A DNA stretch of 64,000 nucleotides from an uncultured Algibacter sp. GTDB lineage: Bacteria; Bacteroidota; Bacteroidia; Flavobacteriales; Flavobacteriaceae. A program made the position numbers and the translations under genes. The notes beneath the pieces were generated by a model. It ran no database searches. It was not told the DNA's origin and saw only the letters and a list, made by a program, of their open reading frames with translations. The DNA lies in the NCBI GenBank assembly GCA_947502405.1, contig CANMZT010000010.1, forward strand, positions 1 to 64,000. Reading direction: 5' to 3'. Below are positions 8,732-17,418 of the stretch, piece by piece. Each line of letters begins with the position of its first letter. Position 1 is the first letter of the stretch.

Positions 8732-9094
8732 TTATTCACTAATTCTTTCTCCTAATTTTATGAAGAGTTCACTTAATAATTTGCGATTAACTTTTTCGTT
8801 ATCAAGAGTATCCAATTTATCGTTTATTGAATTTTCTAAATCGGTAATTCTAATGTTAATATCAGTACTTAGTGAGTCAATATTTTGCAAAAGCTCCGAT
8901 TCTACACTGCTAATTAAGTTTTGTAGTTCTTCTTTTTTTGCTAAAATATCTGCTTTTATACTTTCAAATTCAGAATTGTATGCCTGAATATTTTCACCAA
9001 AAATGAGATCTTTTATAGCATCAATTTTTGATGTAGTGTCTTTGGAATTGCCGTTTATATGTTCTTTTGGGTCTTTAATCGCTTGTTCTTTCAT
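8732..9094 (-). CDS. coiled-coil protein of the GTPase cassette
   Basis: The 120-residue product is strongly charged and almost entirely helical. It begins with a polar tail, then IDAIKDLIFGENIQAYNSEF, followed by heptad-like sequence (LISSVESELLQNIDSLSTDI) typical of a coiled coil, and ends in LLSELFIKLGERISE. It is the first gene of the minus-strand cassette. Its stop lies 2 bp from the start of the next gene, so the two are translated together. A scaffold or oligomerisation role for the GTPase module is possible but inferred. I do not recognise a named family. Confidence 0.8.
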   Translation of the reverse strand: MKEQAIKDPKEHINGNSKDTTSKIDAIKDLIFGENIQAYNSEFESIKADILAKKEELQNLISSVESELLQNIDSLSTDINIRITDLENSINDKLDTLDNEKVNRKLLSELFIKLGERISE

Positions 9095-9488
9095 TTTCAG
9101 GAAGTTTTATGATTAATAACAAAAGTAGTTTAAAACTAGTTAAAAGTTGAATATGAAATTATGAATTTAATAATTTTATAAATAATGATTAGAAATTATG
9201 AGCTTTAAATTTAGTTTTATCAACTTTATTGAGTTTAATTAGCAATAAAATTTTTCAAAATTTACTTTTTTGAGAAGTTTTTTATCCAATATGCTCCACC
9301 ATCATATATTTTCTTTTGAATAATAGTAATTTCTTTTTATAATCGTGGGGTTTATTATCATACAATATATCCGCAATTTAAACTCGTAGAATACTTCCAT
9401 ACTAACTTATTTAGTTTCCTTTTAATCCAAGATTTTATTTTCCGTTTGAGTTCTACAAAAATGGTGATTAACCTAAAATTTAAGTATT
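9095..9488. other. intergenic region, cassette promoter and element left flank
   Basis: This very AT-rich 394-bp stretch separates the minus-strand GTPase cassette from the parB remnant. No ORF of interest and no tRNA-Leu-like sequence is visible, so the left attachment site of the decayed element is not recognisable here. The part from about 9381 is related to the leader in front of the 53-residue gene. Confidence 0.6.
9120..9127 (-). promoter_or_regulatory. candidate -7 element for the GTPase cassette
   Basis: On the minus strand the sequence TACTTTTG fits the Bacteroidota -7 consensus TAnnTTTG. It lies 26 nt from the start codon of the coiled-coil gene. A clear -33 TTTG is not seen at the usual spacing. 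Confidence 0.4.
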
Positions 9489-9491
9489 ATG
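9381..9491 (+). repeat. leader repeat copy A (upstream of parB remnant)
   Basis: The stretch carries AACTCGTAGAATAC, then CTTATTTAG followed by TTTCCTTTT, then GATTTTA and TTCCGTTT, and ends in TTAAGTATTATG at the original parB start. The same ordered blocks occur at 11395-11543, with about 40 extra bases after the first block. It looks like a shared promoter or leader of the mobile element. Confidence 0.6.
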
Positions 9492-11282
9492 ACAACATAA
9501 GTGAGTGCTGAAAGTAAAAACGTAAAGGCATCAGCCACCGTTAAAAATGAAGTCAAGAAAAAATTGACTCAAAAAATGATTGGACTTCAAATTAAAGAAC
9601 TACCTATCAGAAGGCTTATTCCGTACCTAATTAACCAAGAAAACCCTTTAACGAGGAAGCTCTTAAGCAACTGTCTGAAAGCATCGAAGAACACGGTGTC
9701 CTGCAACCTAATACAGTCCGAAAATCTGGAAAAGATTACATCATCATCATGGGAGAGCGAAGGTATCGTGCAAGTAAGTTGGCAAAAAAGAAAACAATTC
9801 CGAGTATCGTAAGGGAATATGCAAATAATAATGTTCTGGAAATTCAAATTATCGAAAACCTACAAAGACAGGATGTTGAACCTACAGAAGAAGCCGAAGC
9901 GGTAGCATTCCTAAGCGAAAAATATGCACCAGCAGAGATTTCAAAACGGTTGGGAAGAACAGAAAACTTTGTAAGACAACGCTTAAAATTAGCAGGTTTA
10001 ATTGAAGGTTTTAAAGTCTTTGTTCGTAATGGCGAAATGACGATTTCGTTAGGTGTAGGTGTTGCACTTTTCGAGCCAGAGGAACAGCAAATGATGCTGG
10101 AGACAATGGGAGAAGAATTTAATACCCATCAAATTAATCAGATGATTAAAAACCAGACCTACGATTTGGAAAATGCACCTTTTGATGTGGTCGATGAAAA
10201 ATTGATTACTAAAGTTGGAGCTTGTACAACATGTCCATTCAACGCAGCAAATCAAGGTAATTTGTTTGGCGATGGTAAAATGGTGTGTACAAAATCAGCC
10301 TGTTATGAAACGAAGAAAAATAAGTCATTTTTGAACTTGATTGAAAAATCGAAGAAAGAAAATGTGCTGTTGATTGCTGAAATTCGAAAATATTGGGCTG
10401 ATGACGAGAATAATCAGCTCATTATATCTCAATTGGAAAAAATGGATTGAAAGTTTATCTTTTGGATGATGTTGAAATAATCGAAGATCCAATTAAACCT
10501 ACAATTGAAGCGATTAAGATAGAATACCAACATTACGACTATTCTGAAGATGAACTAAAAGCTGAACTTGAAGAAGCGGTTGAAGTTTACAAGGAAGAAT
10601 TGAAAATTTATAATTCCGCCAAAGAAAACGGATTTGTAAATGGTGTTATGTTTCATCCAAAAACGTATGTACACAAATCAATCTTTGTGAAGCTAGTAGA
10701 AGGTTCAAAAACTGAAAGTTCTACGTATTCAGAACCGTTTGCAAATCGAAAAATGGCAGAGTGTTCGCCTGAAGAACAAATCGTTAAAATCAACGAAAGA
10801 GAAACTCGTAAGAGACATATCGAGCACAATAAGGAATTTGAGGACATAGTTCAGATGATTCGTGGAACTGATTACATCGAAAAGAAGAAATCAATTTCGG
10901 TTGATGAAATGGTGGCTTTCTCATTAAGTTTATTTGAAAATAATGTGGACTACGTAGGTCGACAAAAACACTTTTCGAAATTATTGGGCAACACATCCAA
11001 GAAGACTGATGTGGAAACTGTCGAGAATTTCAAAAAGAATTTCAAAAAGGAAACCTTCTATAAGTTGATTCGGTACATTCTTACCAAGCAAGTACATTTT
11101 GGCGAAAGCAATCATGTTAATAGTCTAACGAACATTTCATTCTACAATGCGATGCAAGGGTATTATAAAACCAAAATTGCAATATTGAAAAGGAATATGT
11201 AGAAGAGAGAAACAAGCGTGAAGCACGTTTGAAAGAGCGAATAGGAAATCTTGAAAAGAAAATTCAGGAATTAAACGATTAG
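9489..11282 (+). pseudogene. ParB/Spo0J-type partition protein, decayed
   Basis: Three frames together read as one ParB-like protein of roughly 595 residues. The likely start ATG at 9489 is followed by an in-frame TAA at 9498-9500. After LQIKELPIRRLIP a one-base loss near 9624 changes frame. The new frame then has TAA at 9632-9634 just before PRKPFNEEALKQLSESIEEH, the start of the ParB nuclease-fold domain. The domain continues with MGERRYRASKLA and a helix-turn-helix (EISKRLGRTENFVRQRLKLA). A cysteine cluster follows (CTTCPFN, then VCTKSACYETK). One A appears missing in the run at 10437-10442, shifting into LKVYLLDDVEII. Another base is lost near 11180, after which EYVEERNKREARLKERI runs to TAG at 11280-11282. 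Similar proteins occur on Bacteroidota plasmids and integrative elements, including PRTRC-type loci. Five lesions in 1.8 kb amid intact neighbours mean real decay. Confidence 0.88.
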
Positions 11283-11301
11283 TTTTTGTTGTTGGAAGTA
11301 A

Positions 11302-11334
11302 GGGTCAGCATTCGTGCTGGCTCTTATTTTTTTA
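11302..11334 (+). terminator. rho-independent terminator after parB remnant
   Basis: A hairpin GTCAGCA-TTCG-TGCTGGC (one G-T pair, TTCG tetraloop) is followed by CTCTTATTTTTTTAT. It lies just after the original parB stop codon. Confidence 0.75.
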
Positions 11335-11394
11335 TATAGTTCTTCATAAAAAAGAGTAAGTAGAAAGTACTCAATCAATATCAACGCAAAGATA

Positions 11395-11543
11395 AACTCG
11401 TAAAATACACCCATCAAAAGACTACGACATAAAGCCTTCGCATCATCCAACGCTTATTTATTCCGTTTCCTTTTGAGCTGTGATTTTAACTTCCGTTTAG
11501 GTAGTGCTCAAATATTGTTTAATCAAAAAATCTTAGAATTATG
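11395..11543 (+). repeat. leader repeat copy B (upstream of 53-residue gene)
   Basis: It has the same blocks in the same order as 9381-9491: AACTCGTAAAATAC, CTTATTTATTCCG, TTTCCTTTTGAG, GATTTTAAC, TTCCGTTTAG and a final AGAATTATG. About 40 extra bases separate the first two blocks compared with copy A. A common promoter/leader for genes of the element is the simplest reading. Confidence 0.6.
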
Positions 11544-11702
11544 AAACAAGTATCTGAAAAATTTAACATGTCATTACAAGAAGCACAAGAACATTATCAA
11601 TTAAGTAGTGATAATTACGATTTTGATAGTGGAGAAAGTCATTTAGCTTATTACAGGGATAAGCACCCTGCAAATTATCAAGTACTATTAGATAGCGTTT
11701 AA
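11541..11702 (+). CDS. hypothetical 53-residue protein of the mobile element
   Basis: ATG at 11541 opens a short intact frame encoding MKQVSEKFNMSLQEAQEHYQ and ending in NYQVLLDSV. It is acidic and polar, with no signal peptide or membrane helix. It follows the shared leader repeat and lies 16 bp before a second small gene, so the two probably formed an operon. I do not recognise a characterised family. Small proteins of this kind are common cargo of Bacteroidota conjugative elements. Confidence 0.6.
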   Translation: MKQVSEKFNMSLQEAQEHYQLSSDNYDFDSGESHLAYYRDKHPANYQVLLDSV

Positions 11703-11718
11703 TTTAAAATCTCAAATC

Positions 11719-12026
11719 ATGAAAAATTTAAAAGTAGTTCAGTTCGATTTCGGTTTTGAATGTAACCCAATATTTGCAAAAGAAAAAGTAGTAAAACCAA
11801 CTAAAAAGGATAAGACTAATTTTGTATTCTATTTATGGATTGCCTTACGAGTCCAATCATTGTTTTTAAATCTGCATGGCAAAATACCATACCAAAGGAC
11901 ATTCTCAGTAGAATAAAATTATCACGAATAATTTGCTCAATGACAGGAGATAAAATGGCATCACTTACAGAGGCTTTAGCTTACATGATGCCAAGAACCT
12001 ATGAAATTAGTGACGTTCTACATTAG
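11719..12026 (+). pseudogene. small mobile-element protein, frameshifted
   Basis: ATG at 11719 encodes MKNLKVVQFDFGFECNPIFA and continues to KTNFVFYLWI near 11838. There the sensible reading moves to another frame: DCLTSPIIVFKSAWQNTIPK, then DKMASLTEALAYMMPRTYE. Each half alone is an unlikely protein, but joined they give one soluble product of about 100 residues, so one base has been gained or lost near 11835-11840. The last six codons before TAG at 12024-12026 run into the truncated integrase remnant, so the original C-terminus may be lost. Function unknown. Confidence 0.65.
12012..12023. repeat. 12-bp inverted repeat, left arm
   Basis: GACGTTCTACAT here is the exact reverse complement of ATGTAGAACGTC at 12623-12634. 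The left arm sits at the truncation point of the integrase. The right arm sits at its first frameshift. Confidence 0.5.
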
Positions 12027-12622
12027 ATAAGTTTTTTAAGTTCTCGATGGCTTTTATTTCTTTTTCTGAAAGCCCTAATTTGACAGTTTCAGGAAATTTT
12101 ATTTTGAATTTGCCAGGATCGAAAGAGTATAGTTCTTTACTAACCACCTTATCCTTAATCGCTCTATTAAAAAGTAGTCGAATCAATACCATTACATTCA
12201 TTGCAGTAGTTTCGGTAAGAGAGCAGTTGCCTTTTAGGTATATTTTAAACTTTTTAAGAAATCGTTCATCAATTTCTTGAAAAGTTAAATGTCTTACCTT
12301 ACAATATTTTTCTATACAACTAACCCAAGCTGAATCCGTAGAAAGACGATTCATTTTTTCCTCAACTTCTAAAGCTTCAAGGTGCTCATCAACAAAATCA
12401 AAAAAATGTTAGGTTTGAAGTGGGTTTATAAATCTCTTTTTTAATTTGATTCACAGATGCATCCTTATTGTTGGTTTGGAGAGCTATAAGACCTTTTCTA
12501 GCTTCTGATAGTTTTGAAGACAGAAGATTATTTAAAGATTCAGAATTTGGATGGGATTTTTTAACTTTATTATTTTTTGAATCCCAATGCTCTATATCTA
12601 TGTAATGACCTAATAAGTTAGT

Positions 12623-12634
12623 ATGTAGAACGTC
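12623..12634. repeat. 12-bp inverted repeat, right arm
   Basis: ATGTAGAACGTC is the exact reverse complement of the sequence at 12012-12023. It lies in the integrase arm-binding domain where the reading frame is broken. Confidence 0.5.
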
Positions 12635-12719
12635 GATTTTTGGTAATCCGAATCGCAAGCGGATAAAGCCCCTTAGTGTTGGGTTTTTTGCGTAAAACTA
12701 TTTTTGCACTTGCTGACAT

Positions 12720-12920
12720 CGTTGACCTGTTTTTGCGAGAGTCAAATCAGTATATCATTTGTTATAGTACTACAGTAAAGATGCAAATTATTATCTGTAT
12801 GTTAGATGCAACATGGGTACAACAAATATTGATATCATTTGATATTATATGACTTTAAAGAAAATTAGCAAACACTTAAATAATTGAAAATGAGTGTATT
12901 TGTTTTTTTTAGTGCAAAAT
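12720..12920. other. integrase upstream region, possible recombinase arm sites
   Basis: This noncoding stretch lies between the integrase start and the tRNA fragment. It contains imperfect direct repeats: TATATCATTTGTTAT near 12752 and GATATCATTTGATAT near 12831, plus two AGATGCAA copies near 12779 and 12804. Repeats between int and the att core could be arm-type binding sites; this is inference. Confidence 0.4.
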
Positions 12921-12980
12921 ACGCTAGACTTAGGATCTAGTGCCGCGAGGTGCGAGAGTTCGAGTCTCTCCGCCCGCACT
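12921..12980 (+). tRNA. tRNA-Leu(UAG) 3' fragment, attachment-site remnant
   Basis: The segment has the anticodon arm CTAGA-CTTAGGA-TCTAG (anticodon TAG), a type II variable arm, the T arm GAGAG-TTCGAGT-CTCTC and the 3' acceptor strand CGCCCGCAC. The 5' acceptor strand and D arm are absent; in their place is unrelated AT-rich sequence. Tyrosine integrases of integrative elements commonly recombine within the 3' half of tRNA genes. The whole gene is then restored at one end and a 3' copy left at the other. The adjacent integrase remnant supports this. This copy is not expected to give a functional tRNA, and no complete tRNA-Leu is visible in the window. Confidence 0.88.
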
Positions 12981-12986
12981 TAAAAA

Positions 12987-13019
12987 GAAAAGCCGAAGAT
13001 TTATCTTTGGCTTTTTTAT
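12987..13019 (+). terminator. tRNA-Leu terminator
   Basis: AAAAGCCGAAGA-TTTA-TCTTTGGCTTTT (one G-T pair) is followed by a T run. It is the native terminator downstream of the tRNA-Leu 3' end. Confidence 0.8.
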
Positions 13020-13076
13020 TTTTTATAAAGTACAGAAAGTTTTCTCTCTGTATGAAAAAGTTTTGATGAGGTAAAA

Positions 13077-13084
13077 TATCTTTG
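13077..13084 (+). promoter_or_regulatory. candidate -7 element upstream of the HTCS gene
   Basis: TATCTTTG matches TAnnTTTG and lies 170 nt before the HTCS start codon, in a 234-bp intergenic region with no other visible feature. No -33 TTTG at ideal spacing was found. Confidence 0.3.
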
Positions 13085-13254
13085 TTTAATTCTTAATCAA
13101 CAGCTAGATTTTTTTACTAAATTGCCCTCAAAAACACACAATTGCAATAACCAAAGATTAGGTGGAGTTTGTATTTGCATTTAATTTTCTAGGATTAATA
13201 ATCTAGTTTTTATAATCTTATCTTAAACTTATAAATCAATTGATTAAAAATAAT

Positions 13255-16200
13255 ATGAAGTTTTTAAATACTTGTGTTTGTCTTTTTTTATTATGGTTTA
13301 GTGGATACTCTCAGGGTCAAATAAAAAACCTAGATTTTGTCAATATAAAAAAGGGTAAATCTAAAGTAGCTGTTACAACTATTATTCAAGACCATTATGG
13401 TTTTGTATGGTTTGGAACTGCAGGTGTTGGTTTAACTAGGTTTGATGGGATGGATTACGTCAGTTATAAACACTCATTAAAAGATTCTACTTCTATAAGC
13501 AGTAGTCTTGTTTATTGCTCGTATTTAGATAAAGAAAATAAATTGTGGTTTGGTACAGAAGAGGGGTTGAATTTGTATAACAGAGATTTAGATAGATTTT
13601 CAAGAATACCTATTTATAATGCAGATACTGGGGCGGAGGAGTTTTTTGCCATTAGGAGTATATGTAGTGATAAGAAAAATACTTTGTTTATTGGAACCTA
13701 TGGAGCTGGTTTATATAAACTAGATCTTAATACATTAAAAGTAAAAAAAGTATCAAATTCTCCAGAAATAGATAATTCTTTCATTGTCATTTTCGATTTA
13801 AAGTGTAATAGTGAAGGACGCGTATTTGCAGGTACTAATTTGGGGTTATTAGAGTATGATGAAACAACTCATGAACTAATATTTGCTAAGATAAATAATA
13901 AAGTTTCTTCTTTAAAAACACCTATACATTCGTTACTTACTGATCATAAAGATATTTGGATTGGGACTGAATCGGAGGGGTTAATATGTTTAAAATATAG
14001 AGATTCAGATTTAGTTGGATATAGAGTAGTAGATTCTAAAATAACCAATAAAAGGATTCTGGACATGGTTAAACTTGCTGATGGCACAATTCTGTGTGGG
14101 ACCGAAAATGATGGGCTTATACATGTTGATACCAACGGAAATGTTCTCAACACCTATTTATTTAACAAGGAAGAGGAAAACAGCTTGTTGTCTAATTCCA
14201 TTTGGACTTTATTTAGAGATAATGATAACCGTATTTGGTTGGGGTATTACAATAGCGGTGTGGCTATATATGATGATTTATATGATAAATTTAACCATAT
14301 AAAAAGTGTAAAAAACAATAAGAACTCGTTGTCAAATCCTTCTGTTACCGGGTTAGCTAAAGACAATCAAGACAATTTGTGGATTTGTATGGATGGAGGA
14401 GGCGTTGATTTATATAATATAAAGAAGCAAAGTTTTATCCATATTAATACAAAAGACACTAATATATATTCTGGCTTAACAAGTGATTATATTGAATGTG
14501 TGTTTGTAGACAGTAAAAACAATATTTGGTTAGGCAGTTGGAACGATGGTTTGTTTCTTCTACCAAATGGATCGAAAAGATTTATAAATTATAATACTAG
14601 AAATACAAGTGGAAATTTAGCCTCCAATACTATTTTAAGTATTACAGAAGATAATGAAGGAACCATTTGGATTGGAACATTCTATAAGGGGCTTCACTCA
14701 TTTAATCCCAAAAGTAAAACTATTAAAAGACATGATTCTACACCGTTTATAGAAAACAACTTAGTAGAGGTTGATATAAGAAAGGTTTTGGTAGATTCCA
14801 GACAAAACCTATGGATAGGAACCACTCGCGGGCTATTTAAAATAATAAAAGACGATGCGAATCATTTTTACATCGTATCATGCAAAGATGAAATGGCTCA
14901 AGAGTTTGATAATCAAATAACATCGAGTCATATTTTAACGCTTTACGAATCCTTAAACAAGGAGAAAATATGGATAGGTACAAGAGGTGCTGGTCTTTGT
15001 GTATACGATTATAATCAAGAAACTTTTTCTTGGTATAATAATCAAAAAGGTTTTGATGGAGAAAATATTACTGGAATAACAGAAAGTAATCATGGTGATT
15101 TATGGCTTAGTAGTAATTCTGGTTTATACAGGTATGAAGTAGAGACTTCTAAGTTTACAAATTTCACTTATAATGATGGGTTATTGTCAAATGATTATAA
15201 TATTAATGCAGCATTTAAAGATGAAGGAGGTATTCTGTATTTTGGGAATTACCAAGGTGTAGATTACTTTGATCCCAATAAAATTGAAACCAATACAACT
15301 TTGCCTTCAGTATATCTTACTGATTTTAAGTTATTCAATCAAAAGGTTTTTCCCAACAAAGAAAAGGGGCCTTTAAATAAAGTAATATCTGAAACTGAAG
15401 AGATAGAATTAACTCATAAACAATCTGTATTCACTATTGAGTTTACAGCCATTAATTATACAAGACCTGAAAAAAATCAATTTGCTTATTATTTAGAAGG
15501 TTTAGAAAATTCATGGAATTACGTAGGCAACACGCGAAATGCCACTTATACTAATTTGGATTATGGAACCTACACATTTAAACTAAAAGCAGCAAATAAT
15601 GATGGGGTTTGGAACGAAATACCTACGAGTATAAAGATTACAATGCTCCCGCCTTGGTGGAAAACAAATTGGGCTCTTTTTGTTTACACTATTTTGCTTT
15701 TACTTGGATTGTATTTCTTAAGAAAAATTGTTCAAGATCGTATTCAAGAAAAGCAATTAATGGCCTATGAAAGAGAAACAAGAAAACAAAAGGAAGTTTT
15801 AAATGAAAAGAAATTTCAATTTTTCACCAATATATCACATGAATTTAGAACACCACTAACATTGATTATGAATCCTCTTGAGGATATTTTACAGAATAAT
15901 AACCTAAGTTTTCCTGAAATTATAAAAACGAAACTTAAAACGGTTCATAAAAATACTGATAGGCTACATAGGCTAATTAATGAGCTTTTAGATTTTAGGA
16001 AGCTAGAGTTAGATAAAGTAAGAGTAAAAGCAAGTAGAATAAATCTAGTTCAATTTATTAAAAGCGTAGTAAGTCATTTTAAAGAAGAAGTATTAGCGAA
16101 ACACATATACTTGTCTGTTGATACTGATGCTCCTGATATTCCATTGTGGGCAGATAGTAGTATGTTAGAGAAGATTATTTTTAATCTGCTTTCTAACGCA

Positions 16201-17418
16201 ATTAAAATTACACCAGACGGTGGTGCAATCAATGTTGAAGTGAGGCTAAAAGAAGAAAAGATAGTTATGCCTTTGGTTGATGAATTTAAAGCTATTGATG
16301 TTGTTGAAGTAATTATTTCAGATTCTGGTCCAGGTATTGATGAAGAACAGATGAATAAAATATTTGAGAGATTCTATCAAGTAGAAAACTTAAACAATAC
16401 TTATTATGGAGGAACTGGCATAGGCTTAGAAGTAGTTAAAAGTTTTGTTCATCTCCACAAAGGAAATATAGAGGTTGAAAGCGAATTAGGAAAAGGCACT
16501 AGCTTTAAGATTTATTTGCCGTTAGGTAATGATCATTTTAATATAAATGAATTAGCTGTTGGTGTTGAGGAAATAAAAGAAATAGAAGATGATTTTGTAA
16601 ACGAAAATAATCTAGACAAAAGTTCAAAAGAAGAAATAACTAATCAAAAAGAGAAATCAACTGTAACTCATACATTATTGATTGTAGAAGATAATTTAGA
16701 GCTTCAAACATACTTAAAACAAGAATTGAAAAGTGAGTATGATATTTCTACAGCTACTAACGGATTTGAAGGTTTGGAAATAGCAACTAAAATTTTACCA
16801 GACGTAATAATAACGGATGTAATTATGCCCGAAATGGACGGGTTTGAGTTTTGTAAAAAAATAAAAAGTGATGTAAAAACTAGCCATATCCCCTTATTAA
16901 TGCTAACCGCTAAAGCAAGAATAGATAATAGGATGGAAGGTATAGAGTTGGGTGCAGATGCTTATATGGTGAAGCCTTTTAATTTGAGGCTTTTAAAGCT
17001 AAGACTCGCTCAACTAATTACAAGTAGAAAACTGATTTTTGATAAATATTTTAGTGTTATTAGTGAGCTCCCTGAAGATGTTAAAACAACCTCTATAGAT
17101 AAAGAGTTTATTGAAAAAGTTTTAAATTATATTAATGATAACATTAGTAATCCAAACCTAAATGTTGAAATGTTAGCGGCAAAAATGAACTTAAGCAAAA
17201 GTCAGTTTTATCGTAAAATAAAAGCTTTAACCAATCAAACTGCTAATGAATTCTTGAGAAACATAAGACTTCAAAAGGCAAAACAAATATTGGAACTTGG
17301 AAGCGCTACAGTTGGTGAAGTTTCATATAAGGTAGGTTTTTCTTCACAATCATATTTTACAAAATGTTTTAAAAATTACTATGGTGTTTTGCCTACTAGC
17401 ATAGAGGTTAACAATTAA
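13255..17418 (+). CDS. hybrid two-component system regulator (HTCS)
   Basis: The ATG at 13255 gives a signal peptide (MKFLNTCVCLFLLWFSGYSQ); a TTG five codons upstream is less likely. The product has 1387 residues. A periplasmic two-propeller sensor of Reg_prop repeats (~25-690, with many IWIGT and LWIG motifs) leads into a Y_Y_Y domain (~720-790) and one membrane helix near 800-820. The cytoplasmic part has HisKA with His862 (NISHEFRTP), HATPase_c (NLLSNAIKIT, DSGPGID, GGTGIGL), a complete receiver with Asp1188 (ITDVIMPEMDG) and a C-terminal AraC helix-turn-helix. HTCS proteins bind an oligosaccharide from the target glycan in the periplasm and activate the adjacent utilization locus, here the GH3-GH16-SusC/SusD genes downstream on the same strand. 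The ligand cannot be read from sequence. Confidence 0.95.
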   Translation: MKFLNTCVCLFLLWFSGYSQGQIKNLDFVNIKKGKSKVAVTTIIQDHYGFVWFGTAGVGLTRFDGMDYVSYKHSLKDSTSISSSLVYCSYLDKENKLWFGTEEGLNLYNRDLDRFSRIPIYNADTGAEEFFAIRSICSDKKNTLFIGTYGAGLYKLDLNTLKVKKVSNSPEIDNSFIVIFDLKCNSEGRVFAGTNLGLLEYDETTHELIFAKINNKVSSLKTPIHSLLTDHKDIWIGTESEGLICLKYRDSDLVGYRVVDSKITNKRILDMVKLADGTILCGTENDGLIHVDTNGNVLNTYLFNKEEENSLLSNSIWTLFRDNDNRIWLGYYNSGVAIYDDLYDKFNHIKSVKNNKNSLSNPSVTGLAKDNQDNLWICMDGGGVDLYNIKKQSFIHINTKDTNIYSGLTSDYIECVFVDSKNNIWLGSWNDGLFLLPNGSKRFINYNTRNTSGNLASNTILSITEDNEGTIWIGTFYKGLHSFNPKSKTIKRHDSTPFIENNLVEVDIRKVLVDSRQNLWIGTTRGLFKIIKDDANHFYIVSCKDEMAQEFDNQITSSHILTLYESLNKEKIWIGTRGAGLCVYDYNQETFSWYNNQKGFDGENITGITESNHGDLWLSSNSGLYRYEVETSKFTNFTYNDGLLSNDYNINAAFKDEGGILYFGNYQGVDYFDPNKIETNTTLPSVYLTDFKLFNQKVFPNKEKGPLNKVISETEEIELTHKQSVFTIEFTAINYTRPEKNQFAYYLEGLENSWNYVGNTRNATYTNLDYGTYTFKLKAANNDGVWNEIPTSIKITMLPPWWKTNWALFVYTILLLLGLYFLRKIVQDRIQEKQLMAYERETRKQKEVLNEKKFQFFTNISHEFRTPLTLIMNPLEDILQNNNLSFPEIIKTKLKTVHKNTDRLHRLINELLDFRKLELDKVRVKASRINLVQFIKSVVSHFKEEVLAKHIYLSVDTDAPDIPLWADSSMLEKIIFNLLSNAIKITPDGGAINVEVRLKEEKIVMPLVDEFKAIDVVEVIISDSGPGIDEEQMNKIFERFYQVENLNNTYYGGTGIGLEVVKSFVHLHKGNIEVESELGKGTSFKIYLPLGNDHFNINELAVGVEEIKEIEDDFVNENNLDKSSKEEITNQKEKSTVTHTLLIVEDNLELQTYLKQELKSEYDISTATNGFEGLEIATKILPDVIITDVIMPEMDGFEFCKKIKSDVKTSHIPLLMLTAKARIDNRMEGIELGADAYMVKPFNLRLLKLRLAQLITSRKLIFDKYFSVISELPEDVKTTSIDKEFIEKVLNYINDNISNPNLNVEMLAAKMNLSKSQFYRKIKALTNQTANEFLRNIRLQKAKQILELGSATVGEVSYKVGFSSQSYFTKCFKNYYGVLPTSIEVNN

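Larger units (their letters stand above)
12010..12719 (-). pseudogene. tyrosine recombinase (integrase), decayed and truncated
   Basis: Reading leftward from the ATG at 12719-12717, the N-terminus MSASAKIVLRKKPNTKGLYP and then LAIRITKNRRSTY is the classic arm-binding domain of Bacteroidota element integrases. A frameshift near 12625 moves to TNLLGHYIDIEHWDSKNNKV and SHPNSESLNNLLSSKL. A seven-T run near 12405 shifts frame again to DFVDEHLEALEVEEKMNRLS. The SAM-like core-binding domain continues to GLSEKEIKAIENLKNLSNV, where the gene breaks off near 12010. The whole catalytic domain with its Arg-His-Arg-Tyr residues is missing. Position next to a tRNA-Leu fragment fits the integrase of an element that used this tRNA as target. 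Confidence 0.85.

Noticed and set aside
8115-8987. Plus-strand open frames opposite the GTPase cassette
   Set aside because: They are low-complexity Phe/Ser-rich shadows of well-supported minus-strand genes.
9749-10450. Intact ParB-like gene starting at MGERRYRAS
   Set aside because: The start falls in the middle of the ParB nuclease domain, and the upstream part of the domain is present in the same frame and another frame. It is a fragment of a pseudogene.
10447-11202. Independent 251-residue protein starting with TTG
   Set aside because: It continues the ParB-like protein after loss of one A in a homopolymer, and a further fragment follows its stop in another frame.
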